From Cristatella mucedo (Eukaryota > Bryozoa > Phylactolaemata > Cristatellidae): a stretch of 64,000 nucleotides of DNA. The position numbers and the translations under genes are program-made. The stretch is taken from the NCBI GenBank assembly GCA_009760855.2, contig WPIO01000035.1, positions 896,001-960,000 on the forward strand, given 5' to 3'. The first letter of the stretch is position 1. Each line of letters opens with the position of its first letter. Under the pieces are notes generated by a model that saw only the letters and a list, made by a program, of their open reading frames with translations, searched no databases and was not told the DNA's origin. Positions 23,421-32,590 of the stretch are shown piece by piece.

Positions 23421-24304
23421 CCGATAGGGTGACAGTCGGGGTCTCGATCGGGCTTTGCTGCCTGGGAGACTCACCGGAATGCCATGAACTTGAAACTTTG
23501 CATCCTTTTCAATGCTCAAGTCAGCCATGTCGCGAGCACTGGAGCCGAGGAGGTGGTCGGCCTGTAGCGGGCTATGCTCTCCTTCGCTTGGTGGCCTGCG
23601 TCTGCTCCGTTCAAAGCTCAGTCCGAGGAGAGCTCGGTCCGAGGCACAGGCCTCTAGCCTAGGCTGGAGCCACTGCTAGAACAACGGAGGCCACGTCAGC
23701 TGTTGTAACTGATACAATTCAAACACAAAAGGCTACTATGACTGCCGCGAGGCTTAGAACAACACGCGACCGTGTTTGCCACATTTTGTTTCCCTTTGCT
23801 GACTAACGCGAGCTGGGATTTACTACTCGCTACTCGATACGCCGCCGCGGGCAGAGAACCGATGGGAGCCGACGCTGCAGCCGCCAACGCGAGCAGGTGC
23901 GCCCACCGCTGCCGCCACCGCCAACAAAAGGACCGCAGCAGACGAGAGCGAACCGGCTAGTTGCCAAGGATTAGCTAACCGATACGATACAGCCTGACCT
24001 GCGTAGCGAGAGGTCAGCAGCAGCAGCCGGCATAGGGAGCCAGACTGCATCGGGGTGCGTGGCTTCTGTGGAGTCGGCGTCTCCGTAGATAGCCGCCTGT
24101 CCTCGTGCCGGAGCCGTAGCTCAGGATTCAGTCCCCGCCAATGCCAACGGTCCAGAACTGCGGCCTGGGAGTAGCCTCCCCAGTTCCCTCCTTCTATGCC
24201 TTCGGTCAGCCGCCTTCGTACGTGTATGTGCTGAAATGTATTTGCACAATCCGGTCTCGTAGCCCAAGCTAGGCATCAATTTTCCATCCCAATCATGTGC
24301 AGCC
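23421..24304. other. GC-rich intergenic, nothing recognised
   Basis: GC-rich with short Ala- and Arg-rich frames on both strands. No domain, splice context or repeat was recognised. Confidence 0.4.
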
Positions 24305-24797
24305 GACGTAATAATAAAAACAAGATATTTGTACTGTGCCCTGAGAGAATTAAATCTCTTTCAAGGCACTTTACACATTTGTGCAAAGGAAACTTTTCTA
24401 TTGACCAGTGTCTGCTCGAATGAGCACACGAATGACAAATGACACGGCGGAGCAAATGCTGCGATTAACACATGCGCTCTTAGCTTCTCTGCTTACATGT
24501 CGACAAGTCGGGGACGTCGTGACGTCAGTCGGAGCGAGTTCTAGGAACTAAAGCAAGATCTTCAAAAGATTTTATGTCGGTTAGAGACGCAGCTATAAAA
24601 CCGGAGTCAGAAGAGCGAGTGGTACGATGCCTAGGCTGATGAAGGAGTAGTTCAGATTGGTAGGCCGGTGTAAGAGAAGAAAGGGAGAGAGACTCGCGAG
24701 AGACTCGACGAAACCCTGAATTCGATATGCTGCTTGATGGGGAGTCAGCGCAGGTCGGCGAGAAATGGTGTAAAGTTGCAATTGTGACATTCATGAC
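24305..24797 (-). mobile_element. CR1-A LINE, 3' part, split by the hAT insertion
   Basis: The 3' terminus is at 24308-24385 (reverse of TAAAGTGCCTTGAAAGAGAT). Decayed coding continues to 24797: VTIATLHHFSPTCADS next to the hAT, and SSLTPAYQSELLLHQPRHR further in. The same reading continues across the transposon at 28011, so the two halves were one copy. Confidence 0.85.
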
Positions 24798-24905
24798 TAG
24801 GGCTGTACCGGATTTGATTTTTTCAAATTCGGCCGGAGCCGGATTTGCCGGATTTTTGATGACAAATACGGCCGGAGCCGGATTTGTTCATCGGACAAAT
24901 TTTTA
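24798..24905. repeat. hAT left terminal and subterminal repeats
   Basis: Terminal repeat TAGGGCTGTACCGGATTTG, then three CCGGATTT-type subterminal motifs within about 80 bases, two of them as GGCCGGAGCCGGATTTG. These are the likely transposase contact sites at the transposase 3' side. Confidence 0.85.
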
Positions 24906-25219
24906 CCATTTGTACTACCAAGTTTTTACTTGAGGATATATACTACAATAAATATTTAATTAAAAAAATATTATTAATAATAAGTAGCATCATTGTCTTT
25001 TGCTGTTTGTTTATTTTTGTGTAATAGGTGTTGCTGTGGGAGACCTCAGTGATAATCGTATAGCAGTGACATTTTATTAAAAAATTGAGTAAACATTTTT
25101 TACATCATAATATTGGTAATAACACAAAAAAAAATGAAAAGAGACTAAAGTTCAAAATTCAAAAATACAAAAATAAGTACTGTAATTTTATATATTTTTC
25201 ATACATTTGTTTCTTAAAT

Positions 25220-27142
25220 TTATTTCATCAGTTTTGAATTATATTTGAGAAATATCAGTCGAGCTGCATTCTCTGGCAGAAGTGAACTTCGATGATCACT
25301 GAGGACTTCCCCAGCAACACTGAACAAACGTTCTGAAGGTACACTTGTTGGTGGAGCACCCAAATAAACGCGAGCTACTGTTGCCAGAGCTGGCAGTCGT
25401 TCCCTGTTCCGTCTCCACCACTGTAGTGGATCAGCCTCTCTGTTTATTAATGGCTCTGCCAAGTATTTGTTCAGCTGACTGTCAATGTCTGGTTGTTGCT
25501 CACTGCCTGTGGTACCAGCAGTAGATTGAACAATGTCATCAAAACATTCCCAAAGTACTGATGATTGAGAAGAATTATCCAGCCGGGCTTGCTTGGCTGG
25601 AATTTCTTCATTTGTGTCAACCTGCCGCTCAGACTGATTTTTGTGGCTTCCATCTTGCACAGTTTCTATCTGCCCTGTCAATTCATTGAATGCAAGCAGA
25701 ACCCTTGCTTTTGTAGCTGTCAGTGTAGCTTCTGATGAGAAGAATTTTGTTTTGAATCGTGGATCAATCATTGTCGCCACTGTATACAGGGCTTCCTGCT
25801 CGATACTGTCAAAGCGTTCATTCAATGAGTTGATTAGGGTTGACCTCATAGTCTTTACACCTGCATCTGTGCAGTCCTTCTTCAACAGGTTCCGCAGAGC
25901 TGTTACAATAGGAATAACTAGTGATATACGTGCTGCTTCACGGCTAACTTCTCTTGTTGCCTCTTCAAACGGAGCAAGCACGGACACAGCATTTTCAGCC
26001 ACGGACCACTGATGTGCAGTTGGGCAGGAAGTGCCAACGACTTCTGAACAGTAGAGGGTTAATGCACGACGCTGTTCACATAGACGACGCAGCATGTAAA
26101 ACGTTGAGTTCCATCTTGTGCTCACGTCTTGTAACAGCTGGTGGTCTGGCAAACCCAGTTCAGCCTGCAACTCCTTGAACCGACCACTCGCAGATGAAGA
26201 ATGTTTAAAATGACCAACTAATTTCTTTCCGATACTTATTATGTCTGATACTCCCCGCTGACTGAGCAATCCGTCATGCACACATAACTGCATGGTATGT
26301 GCAAAGCACCCGAAGCTTTTTATGTTGGCATCACGAAAACATTTTGATATGTTCGCCGCATTGTCTCGAAGTACGACATGACAGCGTCCAAAGCTAATGT
26401 TCCATTTGTCAAGCATCTGCTGAAAGGCAGTCATCAGTCCAGCAGCAGTGTGATGACCAGCAAATGGCATGCAATCCAACACAAAACTCATGTTTTCAAA
26501 CTCCTCTGTCAGCCAATGGGCAGTTAAGCCCATGAATGATTGCACAGTATTGTCTGCTGTCCATGTATCAGTGGTAAAGGACAGAAACGGAGTAGTTGCT
26601 GGATCGAGTATTACCAACAGCTGGGTGCAAACTTCATCATTAATTTCAGGAATGACTCTCTCTGCAAAATATTTTCGTGATGGAACAGTGTAACGCCTCT
26701 CTAAAACTCCCATGAGTTCAACAAAGCCTGCCTTCTCAACAATCTGAACCGGTTGCATATCTGTTATTATCATCTTAGCAATGGCACGGTGAATTCTCAC
26801 TGATGAGCTGTTATTGATATCCCATACTTTCATGCATGCAACTTGTTCGGGAATCGTTTTCTGGATCATGACTTTGCCTATTGCACCAGGTGTAACATTC
26901 GGCAGTGCTGCAGTTTCAGCCTTCTTCTTTGCATTAGCAATTTTGGTTTGCATTTCGTTGTATTCTTTATAATGTTTTGAGCGAAGATGTGTCAGCATGG
27001 CCGAAGTTGAAAATTTTTTGGGCTCATCTGGTTTACCACGTGACAAGATGCTTGGACACAGCAAACACTGGGATTTTGAGCTGTCACCGTCCTTTTCTCT
27101 GAAGTATTCCCAAACTGGACTGTTTTTCATTTTGTCTGTCAT
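25220..27142 (-). CDS. hAT transposase with BED zinc finger, 640 aa
   Basis: Cuts and pastes the surrounding element in the nucleus. Domains in order: BED zinc finger (residues about 5-60; CLLC at 26-29, then His52 and His57), an insertion-rich RNase H-like catalytic core, and the C-terminal hAT dimerisation region (about 560-640; WWRRNRERLPALATVAR then PSERLFSVAG). Core landmarks include TTDTWTA (Asp192, first catalytic acid), VLRDNAAN (Asp260, second), the Cys279-x2-His282 of GCFAHTMQL, STRWNS at 341-346 and DPRFK at 460-464. The third acid should lie near APFEEATREVS or later. Length is normal for ZBED-type hATs. No stop or frameshift is seen, so it may be functional. Confidence 0.96.
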   Translation of the reverse strand: MTDKMKNSPVWEYFREKDGDSSKSQCLLCPSILSRGKPDEPKKFSTSAMLTHLRSKHYKEYNEMQTKIANAKKKAETAALPNVTPGAIGKVMIQKTIPEQVACMKVWDINNSSSVRIHRAIAKMIITDMQPVQIVEKAGFVELMGVLERRYTVPSRKYFAERVIPEINDEVCTQLLVILDPATTPFLSFTTDTWTADNTVQSFMGLTAHWLTEEFENMSFVLDCMPFAGHHTAAGLMTAFQQMLDKWNISFGRCHVVLRDNAANISKCFRDANIKSFGCFAHTMQLCVHDGLLSQRGVSDIISIGKKLVGHFKHSSSASGRFKELQAELGLPDHQLLQDVSTRWNSTFYMLRRLCEQRRALTLYCSEVVGTSCPTAHQWSVAENAVSVLAPFEEATREVSREAARISLVIPIVTALRNLLKKDCTDAGVKTMRSTLINSLNERFDSIEQEALYTVATMIDPRFKTKFFSSEATLTATKARVLLAFNELTGQIETVQDGSHKNQSERQVDTNEEIPAKQARLDNSSQSSVLWECFDDIVQSTAGTTGSEQQPDIDSQLNKYLAEPLINREADPLQWWRRNRERLPALATVARVYLGAPPTSVPSERLFSVAGEVLSDHRSSLLPENAARLIFLKYNSKLMK

Positions 27143-27861
27143 CTAGTTAAAAATAAAACACAATTAAAAGACTTTTGGATTTATTTATAAGGCCGCCCTT
27201 TACGCGTATAGCCAGCAATTTATGCGCACTGCACGCACACACACGCATTCTCCACGGCAGTCACACTGACCTGGTCCTATGTACAGAATTCAAATACGTG
27301 AATGCAGCCCCGTTTTAGGTTACGTACTTCAGCGGGGCGCGATTAACTGCCAAAAGCTGTCGCGGCACACCAGACCAACCAAAATGTGTTCAGTGACTTC
27401 TGTAGTGACGCGGTCTGGCGCTAGCAACACTGCGCACTACGCAAAACTCAAATTTCGGAAAAAAAGCGCAAAAGATATACAGTGCTAGTGGTGTTGTTAC
27501 CTGCAAGGATTTGCAAGTTGTCTCGCCTTGGCTGCAGAGTGACTGCTATTGCAATGAAGGTATACCGTGAAGAAGTTCCGAACGCTTCCGCCAAGTGCGG
27601 CTTCGTGAGACCAAATGCACTGCGAACGAATCTATGGTGCGGCCTGACCGACGACGGGCTGCCGCTCGCAGCGTTCCGCTCTGACGTCTGAGAATCTAAC
27701 CGCGCTCGGAAACGTTCCGCCGCGAGCCGAGGTCAAAACCATGTCGTTACGACCTGACGTCGGAGTGCTCAATCAGCGTCTGAACGTCCTCTCGGCCTCC
27801 CCACCCTCTCCCGACGCAGAGCGCAGGGACGTCGGGCCAGCTCCTTCCTCTTATAAATGGA
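27143..27861 (-). promoter_or_regulatory. hAT transposase 5' region: TATA-like box and probable 5' UTR intron
   Basis: On the minus strand TTTATAAG lies at 27861-27854. A leader follows, then a donor-like CAG|GTAACA (exon end 27501), and TTTTTAACTAG directly before the ATG at 27142. This suggests a 358-bp intron (27500-27143) ending at the start codon. If the upstream exon contained an in-frame ATG the protein could be longer; I saw none that is convincing. Confidence 0.45.
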
Positions 27862-27879
27862 ACGAGTAATATATTTAAC

Positions 27880-28010
27880 CAAAATTCGAAAAATCCGGCC
27901 AAATCCGGCCAAGTTTTGGCCGGAGCCGGAGCCGGAGCCGGAGCCGGATTTGTAAATTGGCCGGAATTCGGCCGGAGCCGGAGCCGGAGCCGAATTCCGG
28001 TACAGCCCTA
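27880..28010. repeat. hAT right terminal and subterminal repeats
   Basis: Two AATCCGGCCAA units, then two runs of GGAGCC reiterations (27919-27950 and 27970-27992), then AATTCCGGTACAGCCCTA at the tip. More expanded than the left end, hence an asymmetric element. Confidence 0.85.
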
Positions 28011-28135
28011 TTCATGACAGACACACCTAGCTGGACAGTTTTGCACCAGCTGTGGGCGCCTGTCTGCACCTGCCAGTAGTGAGCAAAAAAAGTCGAGAAT
28101 ATTCACAAAAGCGTGGACCAGCAAATGCACGGACA
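28011..28135 (-). mobile_element. CR1-A LINE, 5' part of the copy split by hAT
   Basis: The minus strand corresponds to the reverse-transcriptase stretch that in other copies reads LVHAFVTSRLDFCNS and LQLVQNSAARLVC; here it is decayed (VHAFVNILDF, then LVQNC). It joins 24797 once one copy of TTCATGAC is removed. Confidence 0.8.
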
Positions 28136-28486
28136 TACTTATGCATGCATATGTGACACACATATATAATGTAAATTCTATAAACACAAACATATATATA
28201 TATATATAACACATGCAAATGGGTGTGTTACAGTGCATACACAGTTGCGACGTCGATCATCGCTGCAGTCAACTGCTAAATAGCTTTAGTCGATGTTCTG
28301 CTCATGGAGGCGGACAGTCGACGGCTGTTTTGCCCTCGATGGTTAAATTGCGACATTGACTGGGTGACATAAGATCAATTGCTTGTCTTTTCCGCGAGGA
28401 AAAAGCTCCGCGACACTCTGTACAGGAATGCCATTCTCTGTCTTGTAAGGGCTGAAGTGTCACGCCGAAGGCGTGCCGCTGCTGCA

Positions 28487-28600
28487 CTAGAATTTGGCCC
28501 ATAGGGTAAGGTGTTCGCTTTTAATGACCAAGGTCGTGGGCTCGAGCCCTACGGCATATGGAAAGTGCCTGGATGGATGTTAAATTCTCTAATTACACAC
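28487..28600 (+). mobile_element. SINE A copy
   Basis: Box B GGCTCGAGCCC near 28539-28549 in a GACCAAGGTCGTGGGCTCGA context identical in layout to the 8593 copy, then GCCTGGATGGATGTTAAATT. The 5' head and tail are more decayed. Confidence 0.7.
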
Positions 28601-28759
28601 TATTCGAACGAGTTATTTATATTTTCATTTTCGTGGATGTTGCTCCCGCGGCGAGCAGGTGGAAAGGGTCTCGAAAGCGGCACAAATTAAGCGTCCCCAG
28701 GTGAGCGAGAGCTCCCTTTACTGCCTCTCGGCGAACATTTACGCTGACCGAGAGAGGAC

Positions 28760-28832
28760 GTGTATATGTGTGTGTGTGTGTGTGCCTGCGCGCATGCGTG
28801 CGTGCATGAGTGTAGCCATGCGTGTGAGTTGG
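28760..28832. repeat. (GT)n / (GCGT)n microsatellite
   Basis: TGTATATGTGTGTGTGTGTG then CGCGCATGCGTGCGTGCATG immediately before the SINE B copy. Confidence 0.9.
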
Positions 28833-29004
28833 TGAGTCGTAATGGCTCACTAGGTAAGGCGGTTGCTTTTTACGATCTCGGCCCTGATGTTGTGGGTTCG
28901 AATCCTGCGGTGGGCGATTTTTAATCGCCACTGCAAGCGGTGGTGGTAGCCGTAAAGGCTCTTCTGTCGCTATACAAAAAGAGGCTGTTAAATTAGCTAG
29001 CATT
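28833..29004 (+). mobile_element. SINE B, best preserved copy
   Basis: tRNA-like head with box A TGGCTCACTAGG (28843-28854) and box B GGTTCGAATCC (28895-28905). A short body contains a GCGATTTTTAATCGC hairpin, followed by the tail GGCTCTTCTGTCGCTATAC and AAATTAGCTAGCATT. Tail and head recur at 6120, 20590, 45343, 56787, 58772 and 58940. I cannot name the partner LINE for this tail. Confidence 0.8.
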
Positions 29005-29058
29005 GTGTGTGTGTGTGCGTGCGTGCGTTCGTGCGTGCGTGCGTGTGTGTGTGTGTGA
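29005..29058. repeat. (GT)n / (GCGT)n microsatellite after SINE B
   Basis: GTGTGTGTGTGCGTGCGTGC and similar units begin exactly where the SINE ends, so the tract probably grew from its 3' tail. Confidence 0.9.
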
Positions 29059-30295
29059 CGAAGGGAGGCTGCTTTGGCTTACGTTTCGGTTGGCAGTGTT
29101 ACAGACGCTCGCCGTGCGGCTTCCGCGTCCGGTCAGAACGAGGCCGTAAACACCACACTCGTGTGGTGCTAGTCTCAGCCGACGCGCGACGAATACTGAT
29201 GACATCTGAACCCTGTGGTACTACTCGTTTCTTGCAGGTGCTGCACCAATGCACGCAGGTACGCCGACAGTAGCAGAAACGCGGCAGCGACGAAGAGACT
29301 CGTACCTTGACATATAAAGTCCATATCCATAATGCATGCGAGTCCTCTTGACACCAGCGGGTGGTTACAGGAGTTAAACAGTGGCCATAACGTATATCAT
29401 CGATAAACTATCGTACGATAGCATAATCGAGAATAATTCTTATTTGTCATTATCCGGCCTGGTTAAGCTGGCCGCCGCTTCAGCACGGCTGCACGCCAAA
29501 CCCACGCGCGGAGTCAGCCGCCGTCGCCACGCGGAGCACGCTTAGGCGTGTGGTTCAGCCGGCAACCAGTTCTGCTTAATGCTGTAAGGCTCGCGCACGC
29601 ATCACTGCTCGAAAGCCTCTTTCGACTCTCTCGTCCAAGCTGAAATTCGGATGCCCTCCCCCCCCCCGCCCCCAACCTTAAGGAGAACCCTCTGTGCCCA
29701 GCTCGGCACGGCTCTTAAGACCTGTCTAAAAAGAATGTACTACTTGGCAACTCAACAGCCGCGATCGCCTTTTAAAGAATAAAGAGGGAGAGAGAGTTAC
29801 AAGCTCCGGGAACCCAGCTGAAGCCAGCGCGAGCCAACGGCGAGTTGCTCTAGCGGACCACTCGGCCTTATTTAAGGAAAGGAAATTGATGGCGCCCTCC
29901 GGAGAAAGGCTCGAGGCACGCAGAGGTGTGCCACCAAGGTGCGCCGAAAGCCACAAAGGCGTGCGGCAAGACAAGCCTCCGCGCTCGAACTCCAGGCCCG
30001 TGTGGTCCATCGAAGGAAGCCCGTTAACCCCCCCCCCCCCCCCCCCCGCCGCCCACCCTCCGCCCCCAGGGCAGGCGCTTCTACTGGGCATTCGTGGAGG
30101 AGGTGGACTGCAGACGCAATAGTTGTTGCTCGCTTGACCCACACCGTGGTGCTGGGGCTACAGTGACCAGCATCGACAAAGCCAAACAATAAAATCCTTG
30201 GGCCGGCGCGGCTGTAGTCACTCCCAGCAGCCCGTTGCTGTTTAGAGCTCCGCGGAGCTGACCGAAAAGGCATCACATTGTCTTGCTGCTGCTCT
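29059..30295. other. GC-rich intergenic with (C)20
   Basis: No supported gene. A run of 20 cytosines lies at 30028-30047 and shorter C runs near 29660. The Pro/Gly-rich frames on both strands around 29726-30342 are translated homopolymer. AATAAA occurs on the plus strand at about 30187 without an upstream gene that I can see. Confidence 0.45.
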
Positions 30296-30446
30296 GATTT
30301 GGCCGAGCGGTTAAGTTGCTCGCCTTTAACGACCCAAAACAAGGTGAATGCATTTGACGACCGAGGTCATGGACTCGAGCCCCGCGGTGTATCTGAAGCG
30401 CCCGAATAAACATTAAGTTTTCTCTTAGTGCGTTATACAAATGAAT
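30296..30446 (+). mobile_element. SINE A copy
   Basis: Box A TGGCCGAGCGG at 30300-30310 and box B GGACTCGAGCCCC near 30371-30383. The tail TTTTCTCTTAGTGCGTTATA is CR1-A-like. About 15 extra bases lie between the boxes relative to the 8593 copy. Confidence 0.75.
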
Positions 30447-31284
30447 AGTACATTTTTTAGAAATTCTCGAATACCAGAGAAATGAGAGCTCTATCACAGG
30501 AGCTCTCCCGACGAGGAGTTAGCGCACCGACGGGAGCGAATCAAAATGCTATTTCTAGCCTTTCTCCTGAACCGGGTCCTGCCCTGGAGACGGCCATTGC
30601 TAGCCTTCTCCTGAACCGGGTCCTTCCCAGGAGACGGACAGACCACGACGCTGTGCGTCAAAAGCGCACAGAAAGCCCGTCCGGCCGGCCGGTGTCGCCC
30701 GGCCAAAAAATCCGCGAACGTCCTCTAGCTGGTCCTGTATGCGAAATTGTCGCCTTTCTCACGAGAAACTCACTCTGCGAGCCGAAGGAGAGACAACAGC
30801 ATGGACTCTCCCGCCAAGCATAAAAAATGGCCTCGCTCATCTGAGGAGCGTCTGAACTCTGTGCACCGTCAGCAAGTAGCACCGCTCGGATGCTTCTTTA
30901 AAGGCACATAAATAGTCCAGCTGCAGTCGCCAGTGTCAGGGCGCGCGGCGAAGCCTCGAGCGCCAAAGGCGAGTCGCCCGGAACTCTGAGCCCCGGAACT
31001 CTGAGCCCCGGCTACCAACCGAGAAGCCCCAGTACTCGTGCTGATGCAGGTGTACGGTTCGCGGTCGTATGGACACTAGCTGACGTTCTGGATGATTGTT
31101 CACCGGCACCCATATGGGGCCTATCTTTTATCGATGAGATTATTAACTAGACGAGGGCTACTGAGCGCAAGCTTGACAATAACGCTACTACTAACAATAA
31201 TACGTTGGTTGTATAGATGTGCTTCCGACGGATTTCAAATCCCTTACAGATCGTGCCTTCAATGTCATGCTCACAACGCCTGGA
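30447..31284. other. GC-rich intergenic with small tandem duplications
   Basis: A duplication of about 45-bp period at 30553-30637 (both copies contain TCTCCTGAACCGGGTCCT) and a perfect 15-bp tandem duplication at 30980-31009 (GGAACTCTGAGCCCC twice). The frames across these have no known domain. Confidence 0.6.
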
Positions 31285-32360
31285 ATTTACTACCGACTGG
31301 CATTACCGATGCGATCGCCAAGCACAATATAGGCTTTCACGTCTATGCAGACGGCACTCAACTGTACCTTTGCTTTGATCTCTCGCAGCCCTTGAGCACG
31401 TCGAATTCTCTCAACTCCCATGCTGCATGTATTAACGACATCCTCACATGGATGGCAGCAAAATTTCTTAAACGACGAAAAAACCAAGTTGCTAGTGATG
31501 GGCAAACCTAGTGGGATTCAGAAACTGGAAAACTTGCCACTCAAAATCGGCTCCGCCAGCATATCTCCTGTTGGATCGGCACATAACCTAGGTTTCATTT
31601 CCAAAGTGACCTTTCCTTAGACGACCACATCAGCTTCACAACCAATTCTGCCCACTTTCAGCTACATAACATTGCTAAAATTCGGGATTGTTTAGACAGA
31701 GATACCATATCTAAATCGGTCCATGCATTGGTGACATCCCGTCTTGACTTGTGTAAGCCACTTCTTGCTGGTTTACCAGCCTGTGCAATCAGGCGCTTAC
31801 AGTTGGTGCAAAACTCTGCAGTTAGGCTCGCCTGTGTCAGCGTCGCAGTTGCCACATCTCACCACTTCTCGACGACCTGCACTGGCTCCCAGTCAAGCAT
31901 CGACTTCAAGGTTCTGAGAAGACTTTTTTTTACGTCTCTTCATTCTTTGGCTCCAGCCAACCTATCGGAACTACTTCCCCACCAGGCGAAGAATCGTACA
32001 ACTCGCTGTTCTGAGTCGAATCGTCTAGCCATACCTAGTACGAACCTAAAACCCGTTGGAGATCGAGCTTTAGTTTCTATTCTCCCAAAGACTAGAACTC
32101 ACTACCGATGCACGTCACAACATCCCCTGACATGATATTATTTAAAAAGAAGCTTAAGACGCACCTGCTTATTACAGCATTTGGTGGATCTTTGTGAGTC
32201 GTCCCTCGTGTGGATGTACCCGGTTACACAATGCCAACTGCTTGCGGATGCTAAAACAAAAGATTTGGTAATTTCATATGCAGAAATTGTAAAGTGCCTA
32301 GAGAGAGATTCAGTTCTCCGAAGGAGCTATACAAATGTATTATTATTATTCTTATTATCA
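31285..32360 (+). mobile_element. CR1-A LINE fragment with RT motif C
   Basis: Starts in reverse transcriptase (AIAKHNIGFHVYADGTQLYL, 31310-31370) and runs on through DILTWMAAKFLK, SRLDLCKPLLAGLPACAIR and LHSLAPANLSELLPHQA. It ends in the terminus GAGATTCAGTTCTCCGAAGG with (ATT)n near 32350. The motif reads YADG rather than YADD. A frameshift near 31475 and stops show it is dead. Confidence 0.85.
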
Positions 32361-32364
32361 AAAC

Positions 32365-32590
32365 ATTTCCCGACTTGAAAACATTTAAATAAACGCTAAA
32401 AATACCTGTTTCTCATATCTCCATCCGTGTGAATTTTCCTTTTGGTTTGCTAGAGCTTGGTGAAACTATGCAAGTTGTGGCTAACCGCATGACAAACTTC
32501 ATTTCCAGAACATGTAAAGTGCATAGAAAGAAATTCGGTACTCATGGGGTGCTCTAGGAAATGCTTAGTATTTATATTAGCATATTCTAC
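32365..32590 (+). mobile_element. CR1-A 3' fragment, second tail
   Basis: Directly after the previous copy: ATTTCCCGACTTGAAAACAT, a degenerate 3' UTR, then AAAGTGCATAGAAAGAAATT and GGGGTGCTCTAGGAAATGC. Probably an older copy whose tail was the target of the later insertion. Confidence 0.6.

Larger units (their letters stand above)
24798..28010 (-). mobile_element. Complete hAT transposon (Ac-like), 3213 bp
   Basis: Both ends carry TAGGGCTGTACCGGA-type terminal inverted repeats (24798 inward; 28010 inward, identical for at least 15 bases). Each is flanked by the 8-bp target duplication TTCATGAC (24790-24797 and 28011-28018). The duplication fits the nTnnnnAn preference described for Ac-type hATs. 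Subterminal GGCCGGAGCCGGATTTG-like motifs are repeated at both ends, as expected for transposase-binding arrays; the right end has (GGAGCC) reiterations. One uninterrupted transposase frame runs on the minus strand. Intact ends, duplication and frame imply a recent insertion. Confidence 0.95.

Noticed and set aside
25641-26693. Plus-strand frames opposite the hAT transposase
   Set aside because: Shadows of the transposase coding strand, which has all the family motifs.
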